A stretch of 64,000 nucleotides of DNA from Erysipelotrichaceae bacterium (GTDB lineage: Bacteria > Bacillota_I > Bacilli_A > Erysipelotrichales > Erysipelotrichaceae), in NCBI GenBank assembly GCA_017512885.1, contig JAFWEP010000001.1, forward strand, positions 1 through 64,000. Reading direction: 5' to 3'. Positions 1-8,900 of this stretch are shown in pieces. The notes under the pieces are model-generated. The model was not told the origin of the DNA and made no database searches. It saw nothing but the letters and a program-made list of their open reading frames with translations. How positions within the stretch are numbered: the first letter of the stretch is position 1; each line of letters starts with the position of its first letter. The translations under genes were made by a program, and so were the position numbers.

Positions 1-45
1 AAAGTGGGAGAAACAATGCGTATACCAAGGGAATATGATGGTTAG
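1..45 (+). CDS. C-terminal end of an unidentified gene (partial)
   Basis: The frame is open from the first base and stops at TAG (43-45), giving a 14-residue tail ending in MRIPREYDG. The start lies outside the window and the tail is too short to identify. It may be chance coding. Confidence 0.25.
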   Translation, partial: KVGETMRIPREYDG

Positions 46-100
46 ATCCCATTATTAGTGCTTATAAGGTGCAAAAGTGGTAATCAGAAAATGCATACAA

Positions 101-158
101 TGACAAAGTCGGCCAAAGCCGACTTTGTCAACAGGCTGAGGCGGGATAACATCCCGCC
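101..158. terminator. Two adjacent hairpins
   Basis: A perfect 13-bp inverted repeat (101-113 with 118-130, loop CAAA) is followed by an 8-bp GC-rich stem (140-147 with 151-158, loop AAC). They lie between the end of the left-edge frame and the stop of the leftward gene at 169. Neither stem has a good T-run, so a bidirectional terminator is inferred from position. Confidence 0.5.
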
Positions 159-168
159 TTCTTTAGAT

Positions 169-945
169 TCAGACTCTTCTGCCGGTATACATGGACCCAG
201 ACTTCTTACATCTCGGACAGCTGAATTCGATCTCTCCGTTCCCTCTCGGAAAACGCATCTTCTGTCCGCATGTACAGGTGAAATAGACATACGGATCTGC
301 AGCAGCGGCTTTGCCGCCGGAATGAAAGAGGTCATTCACCTCGTTTACCGCTTTCTGATGTCTCTCTTCTTCCAGTCTCTTTTTCTCCGCTTCGTATGCT
401 TCTTTGGCAGCAGCCGGATCGACCGGCTTCATCCCCTTTGCAAGATACGCATTCCTGCGTTCCAGTTCTTTCTCGATGACCCTTTTCAGGTAGACTGCAT
501 CTGATGCCGTAGCAATGTCCATCCTGATCCCGTCGTCAGAATACACACCGTCCAGATTCGTTTCGAACACGTACTGTTTCAATGCATTCAGTACCTGAGC
601 GGAATACTTCGCTGTTCCGTTCTTCAATTCCGCATCATCATAGATCGGGATCGTCCTCCCATCCATGAGCTGACCGTAGATATTCCCTCCGCTGTTGCCA
701 AATAAGGAATGGGTAAACGGTGTAAAGGAAACAAACTTCAGGATCAGATGGCTGAGTGCATTATAGATCGTATCACCGGTCACTCCGGCATAGTTTACTC
801 TTCCGCCATACGTCAGGACGATATAGTCAGAACCGGTCAGTTTTCCGTATCTTTCGTTCCAATACTCGTAATTGTAATGATTCTTTGACTTTACCCAGTT
901 GGTCCTGTACAGAAGGTTGTAAGATTCATCAAAACCGGTATTCAT
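169..945 (-). CDS. Hypothetical protein with C-terminal zinc ribbon
   Basis: This is a 258-residue protein of unrecognised family. The first ~150 residues form a soluble domain without a familiar motif. A charged, Ala/Glu-rich segment (~170-215) looks like a coiled coil. The last ~35 residues carry CTCG and CPRC pairs typical of a zinc ribbon. There is no signal peptide or membrane segment. The start is supported by GGAGG seven bases upstream, and TATAAT sits further upstream on the same strand (near 990). The gene is monocistronic, with the DeoR-type gene behind it on the same strand. A role in nucleic-acid or protein binding is only a guess from the ribbon. Confidence 0.75.
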   Translation of the reverse strand: MNTGFDESYNLLYRTNWVKSKNHYNYEYWNERYGKLTGSDYIVLTYGGRVNYAGVTGDTIYNALSHLILKFVSFTPFTHSLFGNSGGNIYGQLMDGRTIPIYDDAELKNGTAKYSAQVLNALKQYVFETNLDGVYSDDGIRMDIATASDAVYLKRVIEKELERRNAYLAKGMKPVDPAAAKEAYEAEKKRLEEERHQKAVNEVNDLFHSGGKAAAADPYVYFTCTCGQKMRFPRGNGEIEFSCPRCKKSGSMYTGRRV

Positions 946-1072
946 GTCTTACCTCCGAAATATCCGTATCTGTCTGTTTCTGCTACAGTCATTATATCAA
1001 TGACATACAGCAAAAAGATACTCTCCGATGCTGACCCATAAGAAAGCATCGGTATCGTATTGGTCATCTATG

Positions 1073-1104
1073 AAAAAACACCGCAGACAGTATGTCCGGC
1101 GGTG
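1073..1104 (-). terminator. Intrinsic terminator of the DeoR-type gene
   Basis: On the minus strand a CACCGC/GCGGTG stem is followed by six T. The loop contains a small nested GACA/TGTC stem. Confidence 0.75.
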
Positions 1105-1137
1105 CTCTAATCTGTGTAATCTTTCCGTACCGGCCGG

Positions 1138-1908
1138 CTAGACGATATAGACCGTAACCCCAGCTTCTTGTATCTTCTTTACGGCTTCAGCATCTGCTGT
1201 TTCATCGGTGATCAGAGTATCGACCTTCTCGATGCTTCCGGCAATAAAGCACTCTTTCTTTCCGATCTTAAATCCTTCGGCGATCACGATCACCTGATCG
1301 TTCGTCTGCTCGATCATTTTCTGGGCAGCAGCTGCTTCATCCATTTCGGTCAATGTGATCCCGGTCTCTGCACTGATACTTCGTACACCGAGGATACACT
1401 TCCCCGTCAGGGTCCTTTCGACCGTATTCAACATGATCGGTCCGGTCAGAGAGTTCCGCGAAGGATCGACAGTCCCGCCGGTGCTGATCAGAGTGGTCTT
1501 CCCTGGGTCCGAATTCAACAGGCGCTGGTTGTTTGTAATGATCGTCAGTTCTTTTGACCGGGCATGATCCAGCAGATAGCGAGCTGTAGCGCTGCTGTTG
1601 ACCAGAACGCTGTCGCCGTCTTCCAGCAATCCGGCTGCCTTGCTGCAGATCTTTTTCCGGACTTCTGAAGTCTTTTCGGCTACAGGATCCTTCCTTTTTG
1701 GATCAGAATGAATATGAGGGAACTCTGCCCCGCCGAAAGTCCTGCGAAGGAGTCCTTTGTTTGCCAATAACACCAGATCGTGGCGGATCGTAGCGGTACT
1801 GACTTTCAGAGTCTCTGCCAGTTCTTCGGTCGTTGCCGATCCTTTTTCAAAAAGGATCTTCTGGATCTGGCTGTGTCTTTTTTCGATAACGCTTTTACTG
1901 TTTTTCAT
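1138..1908 (-). CDS. DeoR/GlpR-family transcriptional regulator
   Basis: The protein has 256 residues, the usual size for the family. Residues ~8-60 form the DeoR winged helix-turn-helix, with the hallmark RHDLVLLANKGLLRRTFGGA at its end. The rest is the sugar-phosphate-sensing DeoRC domain, which resembles ribose-5-phosphate isomerase. These proteins usually repress sugar or polyol operons and release DNA on binding a phosphorylated sugar. The gene is divergent from a sugar-binding lipoprotein across a 180-bp AT-rich region with long inverted repeats, so it probably controls that pair and itself. The effector cannot be read from the sequence. Confidence 0.9.
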   Translation of the reverse strand: MKNSKSVIEKRHSQIQKILFEKGSATTEELAETLKVSTATIRHDLVLLANKGLLRRTFGGAEFPHIHSDPKRKDPVAEKTSEVRKKICSKAAGLLEDGDSVLVNSSATARYLLDHARSKELTIITNNQRLLNSDPGKTTLISTGGTVDPSRNSLTGPIMLNTVERTLTGKCILGVRSISAETGITLTEMDEAAAAQKMIEQTNDQVIVIAEGFKIGKKECFIAGSIEKVDTLITDETADAEAVKKIQEAGVTVYIV

Positions 1909-1981
1909 AGTTCTGCCCTTACGTTTTAATAGTATTATTTTACCTTCATTCGTGCAATCGAAGAATCATTATATTAACAAA

Positions 1982-2077
1982 ATAAAAGTTAAATATACTT
2001 TTATATTTACATTTCAAAAGTTTAAAGTTACTATTAAATCGAAAGTAAACAAATTTATACTTTCGTATTAATAGTAA
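1982..2077. promoter_or_regulatory. Divergent operator region with inverted repeats
   Basis: A 20-bp inverted repeat (2028-2047 and 2058-2077, 18 of 20 matched, 10-bp spacer) runs into the Shine-Dalgarno of the binding-protein gene. A second perfect 8-bp repeat, ATAAAAGT/ACTTTTAT, lies at 1982-1989 and 1997-2004. Both contain the core AAAGT...ACTTT, which suggests one protein binds both. The adjacent DeoR-type regulator is the obvious candidate. Confidence 0.65.
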
Positions 2078-2088
2078 AGGAGAAGACA

Positions 2089-3174
2089 ATGAAGAAATTT
2101 ACTGCGCTGCTGCTGGTATTTGCTGTATTGCTGACACTGGTTGGGTGCTCCGGCAGTTCTTCCGATGCTGCTCCGGCGAGTTCCGAAACGCCGGCTTCCT
2201 CTGATGCTCCGGCTCCTGCCGATGATCACATTACTGATCTGGAGTATTGGGCTAATCTTTCTCCTGAAGATGAGATCTCCTGGAACCCGCCGCACAACTA
2301 CATGCGGATCGGTATGGTCGTTCCGGACGGTACTCAGGAGTTCTATGTTCAGATGTGTCAGACCGTTGAAGAGATCGTCGGCAAGGAAGGATATGAGCTC
2401 TCCTGGGTCGGCGCCGGTGACAGCGAAGCGGCGATCAATGCCGTTGAGACCTGGGTCACGCAGGGTGTAGATGCTCTGATCCTGCTCGTCACGGACACTG
2501 CCTGTGAAAACGTTGCGCTGAAAGCCATGCAGCAGGGTGTTCTGGTCGTTCTGGGTTCGGCTACTTTCTCCAGTTACCATGTCTGGTGCAATCAGGATTA
2601 CTATCAGATCGGTCAGAACATCGCCAAGATGGCTGCTGAGGATATGAAAGAACGCTTCGGAGACGACGCTGCCTATATCGTCATTGGTGCTACTTCTGCG
2701 GAATTCCAGACTCAGAAAACGACCGGCATTACTGACGGAATGGATAAATACTATCCGAACGGTACCCGTTATGAAGTCCTCAACAATATCCCCGGCATTC
2801 AGGATGATGTAGAAGCTCTTCTTACGCAGCATCCTGAGATCAAGGCAGTCGTTACCTGGCATGCAGTATTCGCACTGAGTTCACTGGCAGCCGTTACTAC
2901 TCTGAACCGCAACGATCCGAAAGATTTCGCAATCTATGGCTCTCAGATGACTGCACAGTCTCTGCTGGAGATCAAAGACCCGGAAAGCTGCTATATCTCG
3001 GACACCTGGATGGGTGATCAGGGCCGTCAGTATGCCAATGTCGTCCTGGATCTGCTGAAGGGCGAAAAGATCCGCCACCATGATCCGGCTCCGGATATCG
3101 TCGTCAATGCGGAAAATGCAGAAACATACTACGAGGAATACTACAAGCAGTACGGCGACACTTACAAATACTAA
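2089..3174 (+). CDS. Sugar-binding lipoprotein, periplasmic-binding-protein type 1 fold
   Basis: A 361-residue secreted lipoprotein. The N-terminal hydrophobic signal ends in lipobox LVGC with the lipid-bearing Cys at 20, followed by a Ser/Ala/Pro-rich linker (~21-45). The rest resembles the ribose/galactose binding-protein family that feeds sugar ABC importers. A start MRIGMVVPDGTQEFYVQM is followed by two-lobe strands, including ALILLVTD and AYIVIGATS. GGAG lies just upstream of the start. No ATPase or permease gene is nearby, so it either works with a transporter elsewhere or acts as a sensor. It is probably co-transcribed with the MBL-fold gene 40 bases downstream. Confidence 0.85.
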   Translation: MKKFTALLLVFAVLLTLVGCSGSSSDAAPASSETPASSDAPAPADDHITDLEYWANLSPEDEISWNPPHNYMRIGMVVPDGTQEFYVQMCQTVEEIVGKEGYELSWVGAGDSEAAINAVETWVTQGVDALILLVTDTACENVALKAMQQGVLVVLGSATFSSYHVWCNQDYYQIGQNIAKMAAEDMKERFGDDAAYIVIGATSAEFQTQKTTGITDGMDKYYPNGTRYEVLNNIPGIQDDVEALLTQHPEIKAVVTWHAVFALSSLAAVTTLNRNDPKDFAIYGSQMTAQSLLEIKDPESCYISDTWMGDQGRQYANVVLDLLKGEKIRHHDPAPDIVVNAENAETYYEEYYKQYGDTYKY

Positions 3175-3180
3175 GAGTGC

Positions 3181-3196
3181 GGCGGGTCGTCCCGCC
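3181..3196 (+). other. Intercistronic hairpin
   Basis: GGCGGG and CCCGCC flank a TCGT loop between the binding-protein stop and the next ribosome binding site. It has no T-run, so it may be a processing or mRNA-stability stem rather than a terminator. Confidence 0.5.
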
Positions 3197-3214
3197 CTCT
3201 CTTAAGGAGGGCAT

Positions 3215-4192
3215 ATGAGTTTAGCAAGCAAATACGGTGATAGAGAATTAGTCAAAGGTCTGGGCATCTACAAAGATATGCGCCTGGATGCCATGCCTCC
3301 GGAGTACCGTGCCCGTTTCCTTTCCCGTCCGCACGAATTCTTCGTGGATCCGTTCTGTGTGGAAGGAAATCTCTACTTCATTGGTAACCGGGAGATCGGC
3401 TGCTATCTGATCGACAGCGGAGACGGTCTGATCGTGATCGATACCGGCTATGAGTTTACAGCCGGGCAGCTGTTCAATTCCATCTGGATGCTGGGCTTCG
3501 ATCCGCGGAATATCAAACACGTATTCCATACCCACAACCACAATGATCACATCGCTGCGACCAACCTGATCGTGAAGATGTCCGGCGCCAGGACCTACAT
3601 GAGTGAGGTTGACGGCAAAGCTATGGTCGAATCCATGACAGCCAAGCCCAGCATGCGCTATGCAGCGATCGGAGCTCCTTCGATCAAATTCGTTCCGGAC
3701 GTCTATACACACGATGAAGAGTCTTTCACTATCGGAAATACCACGATCACCTGTTACGATACTCCCGGTCATTCGCGAGGCTGTCAGTCCTTTGTATTCA
3801 ATGTAGAAGGACATGACGGAAAGACTTATACCGCCGGTATACACGGAGGTCTGGGCATCCTGAGCCTTCATAAGGAATTCATGGAAGCCGAGGGGTATTA
3901 TTCCGCCAGAGATGAATTCTTTGCACAGTTAAGAAAGGTCGTCGATCTTCCGGTAGACATCTATCTGGGAAGTCATACTTTGCAGGGGAACATGATGGAG
4001 AAACTGGAAAAAAGAAAAGCCGATCCGAATGGTCCCAACCCCTTCATCGACCCCACAGAATGGAAAAAAATGATCAATACAGCCTGGGTACAGGCCATGC
4101 AGCTGATCGATGATGAAGAGAACGGCAATACACCGGAATGGCAGAAGAAGATGTATGCCGATATTCTGAAGCAAAGCGGAAACAGCAAATAA
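3215..4192 (+). CDS. MBL-fold metallo-hydrolase
   Basis: A 325-residue cytoplasmic protein with the metallo-beta-lactamase fold. The zinc-binding HNHNDH (residues 107-112), the DTPGHSRG histidine (~186) and a later histidine (GSHTLQ) are present. It is longer than a minimal MBL domain, with an extra N-terminal ~45 residues and a helical C-terminus. Class B3 lactamases and related hydrolases share this layout, but the lack of a signal peptide argues against an antibiotic lactamase. AAGGAGG lies six bases before ATG. It follows the sugar-binding lipoprotein closely, so an ester or lactone of the imported compound is a plausible substrate; this is inference. Confidence 0.85.
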   Translation: MSLASKYGDRELVKGLGIYKDMRLDAMPPEYRARFLSRPHEFFVDPFCVEGNLYFIGNREIGCYLIDSGDGLIVIDTGYEFTAGQLFNSIWMLGFDPRNIKHVFHTHNHNDHIAATNLIVKMSGARTYMSEVDGKAMVESMTAKPSMRYAAIGAPSIKFVPDVYTHDEESFTIGNTTITCYDTPGHSRGCQSFVFNVEGHDGKTYTAGIHGGLGILSLHKEFMEAEGYYSARDEFFAQLRKVVDLPVDIYLGSHTLQGNMMEKLEKRKADPNGPNPFIDPTEWKKMINTAWVQAMQLIDDEENGNTPEWQKKMYADILKQSGNSK

Positions 4193-4218
4193 AGACCAAC
4201 TGCTTTTTCATCTTTTTA

Positions 4219-4250
4219 GATAAAGGAGATCCTTAAGGATCTCCTTTATC
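4219..4250. terminator. Bidirectional terminator between convergent genes
   Basis: A perfect 14-bp stem with loop TTAA. It contains the stop codon of the leftward gene (4246-4248). No long T-run lies outside the stem on either side. Confidence 0.65.
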
Positions 4251-5733
4251 TAACTCTGTATTCCAGTTCTTCCGGCAGTTCCAGTACTGTCTTTCCTTCG
4301 AATGTCAGTATAAAGCGATCGTCCTCCGAATAAGACCGGCGATAATCATCAAAGACATAACTGCCGACCGGAAAGTCTTCGCCCTGGAAATAGAGCGTGA
4401 TCTTCTCCGTCAGGACACAATAATCACACTCCGGGACTGTCACCAGCATCTTCCTTCCGGTGAACCGTTTTTTCTTCAGCGTTAGTTTATAGCCCTTCTT
4501 CAGCTTACTGACAGAAGCGATACAGTCTTCTCTGTCCTGCATCAGAAACCGCAGGAAGGGACCTGCGTTGCCACGCAGGATCTTTCCCTTATGATCTACC
4601 GCGTCTCTTGTCCTGTCCAAAGCATCCCGGATATACCCGGCTACCTGATCATCTCCGTAGTGTTCTTCGTCCATACGTCTCTTCAGGGCATAGTCTGCCT
4701 GCAGATAACAGCCGTAGGCCTGCGGCAGATCTCCGTAAACATCCTCATAGACTCCACCCATCCGTAAAGCGACATCCGCAAACTTCTTGTCTTCCCCGTT
4801 GCAGAAGTCATTCAGGGCATAGCCATACAGTTCTTCGATGATCTGACGATAGGTCTCCGTACTCTGAACGACCCCCTTCCCGCCTTTGTACATATCGGCC
4901 AGTTTATACGTAGACTCATAGAGTTTGTGGATATACCCATAGACAAAGTACGGAAAGGCTTTTTCGTACTCCGGCTTAAAGCCGTTGCAGCGTCCGTAGT
5001 AATAGATATAGCCTAACGCATTCGCATAGGTGGGATCCTGACTCAGTTCAAAGGCTTTCTGCAGGCAGTCCCGGCTGACCTGCCAGTCACAGGGATAAAG
5101 GGAAGAACCGCCATAGGACAGGAAACCTTTGGCCTTTAAGGCCGTGATGTTATGAAGAGCGATCATCTCTTCCACATACCTGCGGAACAGTACTTTCTCT
5201 TCTTCGGAGATCTCTTCCCGGTCTCCTTCTTTCTCATAGATATAGTCGATATAGTCTTCTTTGATGGGGTAAGGGAATTCCCATTCGGTGAAGGGAAGGG
5301 GCTTGTTGAAGAGGTAGGAACGGATGACATCCAGGAGGAGGTCGACTTCGATAACCTGTCCGACCTGTGCTTTTTCCGGGAACCGTGCACTTCTCCAGCA
5401 AGGCAGATCATCAAAAGCATGCAGGACATAGAGCAGCAGATCTTTATCACTTTCGATCAGGCCCCTTGCACAGTAATCCTCTTCCAGCAGATCATCTGTT
5501 CTCAGAACTTCATTCAGCGGGGAAGCCATATCAAAGACCGGAACGAGCCATTCATCCCAGAAACGAAGGAACGGTTCTTCGAACATACTGTCCAGTTTCT
5601 CTACGACAGCGATGATATCTTCAGTCGTAAGGTCGTAGGGTTCATAGGTATCGTGTTTGGGATCAGAAGTGAGTTCGGAATAAGGGATCTCATAGCGGGC
5701 AAAACGCTGCAGCTGTTCTTTTGAGATATGCAT
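4246..5733 (-). CDS. SEL1/TPR-like repeat protein of unknown function
   Basis: A 495-residue soluble protein. Residues ~215-340 hold helical repeats of SEL1 type, with short patterns such as ANALGYIYYYGR and TYKLADMYKGGKGV. The ~200-residue N-terminal part is acidic and helical. The C-terminal ~100 residues look beta-rich. SEL1 repeats usually mediate protein contacts. No signal peptide or catalytic motif is visible. Upstream on the minus strand is TATAAT near 5825. It lies between the sugar/MBL pair and the defence cluster, with no clear functional link to either. Confidence 0.7.
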   Translation of the reverse strand: MHISKEQLQRFARYEIPYSELTSDPKHDTYEPYDLTTEDIIAVVEKLDSMFEEPFLRFWDEWLVPVFDMASPLNEVLRTDDLLEEDYCARGLIESDKDLLLYVLHAFDDLPCWRSARFPEKAQVGQVIEVDLLLDVIRSYLFNKPLPFTEWEFPYPIKEDYIDYIYEKEGDREEISEEEKVLFRRYVEEMIALHNITALKAKGFLSYGGSSLYPCDWQVSRDCLQKAFELSQDPTYANALGYIYYYGRCNGFKPEYEKAFPYFVYGYIHKLYESTYKLADMYKGGKGVVQSTETYRQIIEELYGYALNDFCNGEDKKFADVALRMGGVYEDVYGDLPQAYGCYLQADYALKRRMDEEHYGDDQVAGYIRDALDRTRDAVDHKGKILRGNAGPFLRFLMQDREDCIASVSKLKKGYKLTLKKKRFTGRKMLVTVPECDYCVLTEKITLYFQGEDFPVGSYVFDDYRRSYSEDDRFILTFEGKTVLELPEELEYRVR

Positions 5734-5915
5734 AAATGATCCTTTCCAGAGAATGTACTCGTTAGTAAAAAACTATGTATCGATGATGGGATTGATTCTG
5801 AGTAAACTTGGTTTCTACTATAGACATTATATCAACGGACGGTTAGTGAATGAATATCCTCTGTTGCCGGCCCACAAGAGAGTACATACGCAGCACTGCG
5901 TGAACTCCCCCGAAG

Positions 5916-5954
5916 AAAAGCGCCACTCTGACAAAATGTCCAGCGGCGCTTTTT
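5916..5954 (-). terminator. Terminator of the large helicase gene
   Basis: AAAAGCGCC pairs with GGCGCTTTT around a loop that contains a nested GACA/TGTC stem. It has a T-run in both directions and lies 15 bases past the helicase stop. It resembles the hairpin at 1073-1104. Confidence 0.7.
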
Positions 5955-5968
5955 ACTACATAGACCGG

Positions 5969-8900
5969 TTAGTTACTTTCTTCGTTGATGCTCAGCATAT
6001 CCCCATTCACATTGATCTTTCTCCAGTTCAGTCTCAATGCTTTATCGAATAGTGGTATGGACTGTTCCGTAACCCTCTTAATGCCGCATTGATCTGCAAG
6101 GGTATGGTACAAGGACGTTTTTTCAGCAGAAACATTTATCTTCAGCAGTTCATACATGCCGGCAGCTAGTTCTTCTGGTGCAATTGATGCTATTTCTCGT
6201 TTTTCTAATTCCCCAGCCGTACGGAATTTGATCGGCCGGTCTTTAATATAAAGGAATCCGTCCTTTCTCACTATTCCATAGCTATGACAATTTACCATTT
6301 CTTTCCGGTACTGGTCTTTTACATAACTTGAGACGACTGTTCTATCAAAATAGGCCGAGGTCTTTTTCATCATATATTCTTCAGAAACGGGCGCTTCGAC
6401 CGAAAGAATATCAAAAACCAATTTGACATAACTCCGATATCTGGGCATATATCCAACCCTCGCTACTCTATATGGTTCAAATATCGTTTTGTTCGGGCTC
6501 TCGTTAACTTCATAATTCTTGTCAGATTGTTCGGTATCTGCTGCTCTATTTGTGTCCTTTTGGATCGTAGGACCTGAAGACAAAGCCCTTTCGACTCTAT
6601 CGAGAAGGTCCTTTTTTGCGTTCTCCTTGTGTTTAAACCAGTCTGTAGACCAAATACGATAGAACTTCCACCCCATTCTCTCCAGCACTTCCTGCCTGAG
6701 TCTATCTCTGTCTCTGGCGTTCTTAGAGGAGTGATACGATGCTCCGTCACACTCTACTGCCAAAATGTAGCGTGTATCTTCCTTGTTTCTTAACGCAAGG
6801 TCAATCTTGTAACCGGAGCACCCAACTTGAGTATCCACCCGATATCCATTCGACCTCAAAAATTCACATACTTCCATTTCAAAGTCAGAATCGAATTGGT
6901 CGAACGGATTAACTGTGATACTTCTTTGCAATGCAGCTTCGCCGTTTTCTGCAAAGTCGAGGTATTCCCTTAACAATCTCGCGCCTTCTGCCGAAGTTCT
7001 CGAGAGATCAATATCGTAATAATGCAAAGATGTGACAAGTTGAACATTGATTTTTGCGCGGGTTATGGCTACATTCAGTCTTCGCTCTCCTCCGGCATTA
7101 TTCAAAGGACCAAACCTGTGGTAAAATACTCCGTTTTGGTCTTTCGCATATGCCGTGCTAAAAATGATCGTATCTCTCTCGTCGCCTTGAACGGTTTCAA
7201 GGTTTTTAATAAAGAAAGGCTCTTTTTTCGACTTATTGAAGAAAGATTCGCATTCCGGTTTTTGGATTCTCCTATTTGAGAGTATATTATCGATCATATC
7301 CTGCTGCGCAACACTGAACGCAACCACACCCAAACTTCTGTCTGGACAGTGTTTTATATGATCATAAATCAAATCAACGACTCTCTCCGCTTCAACTCGA
7401 TTTGTACGAGATTTTCTATCAAAAATCCCGTTTACATAAAAGTAAGATATTCCGTTTTCTTCATCCGAAAAATGCGGGGAAGGGAAAGTCAACAATCCGT
7501 TATCATAGAAATTTCTATTTGAAAAGGAAATAAGATCTTCGTTCCTGCTTCTATAATGCCAGGACAACCGTCTCTGCGGCATCGATACAGAACAGATATC
7601 AAGTATTGATTCAAAATCACCGATATCTTCTATTGCATCGTCATCATATTCAGAACCATCTAAACTGACATTAAAGAAATTGCTGGGCGGCATTTGTTTG
7701 GAGTCGCCGACAACAATCAACTGCTCTGCTCTGTAAATAGATCCAATTGCGTCTTGTGGAAAGATCTGAGACGCCTCGTCAAAAATGACAGAATCGAAGT
7801 GAATTGCTCCGTTTCCCAAGAACGTGCTTACGCTAAGCGGAGACATAAGGAAGCAAGGTTTGATACGTTGTATCAATTCGCCGATCGTCAACATTAAGTT
7901 CCTTACTGTCATTTGCTTTCTTTTTTTCTGTCCTTCTCTCATGAGAATAGACAAAGCACTTCCGGCAGCTGCATATGCAATGTTTGGTCTTGTTTCGGAA
8001 AGACGCGACTTGATAATGGCTTTGTTGATCTCAAACTGTTCGCGGTCTGCCTGCTGAAATCTGCGCATTGCGGCATCCTGAATAGCTTTATCAAAAGTTC
8101 TGATTGTTTGGTCAGAAAACACTATGTACTGAATCCAGTTTTTATAGAATACCTTCTGGAATACTCTCGGGACGTTTTCTGGGTATATACCCTCCTCAAT
8201 GATCCGCTCAATAAACGGGATAAGTTCCTGTTCCTTTGCGTTACTCAATAAGTGCCTGAATCCTATCCAATTATCAACTCCATCCGGTTCGGACAGACAC
8301 TTATCCAGTTTACTAATGACATACTCTATGCTTGATTTATCAAAATCAAGTATGTCTTTTTCAAAGCACTCTGCTATGACGGCTTTTTCTTTGGCTTCTT
8401 GTTCAATCAATTCTGATAGTTTCTGATTGAAATCTCTGAAAGCATCCCTTTCACTCTCTAACTGATCATCGTTGATTTTCTCAAAATCCCCAATTTCCAA
8501 TGCCTTTAGAATATCGCCTAACCTACCGATTTCTTCATTAAACCGCTGCCAATCAGTGGATACGCCTTCGTATTCTTTACTAAAATCCGTTGTAATGATC
8601 GTTTCAATACTATCGAATTTTGTTACTAGCTCATGGTACGAATTAAGCTCATCCATCAAGGAAACGGCATCCTGATATGAAATCTTACCGTTATCCTTCT
8701 TTATCATCCTGATTTGATTGATAAACGTTTTGTAGTCGCTGTTAAAGAACCGCTTAAACGGGCTGGAGAACTGCACTTTTAATTCTTTTGCATTCTTTTC
8801 TGAATCAATATTGAAAATCGATTCATCATAATTCTGAAGAATTCTATCTTTTGCTATAAGGACCTCTTGACCGGTATTAGCTAAATTCTGATAGTTAGAA

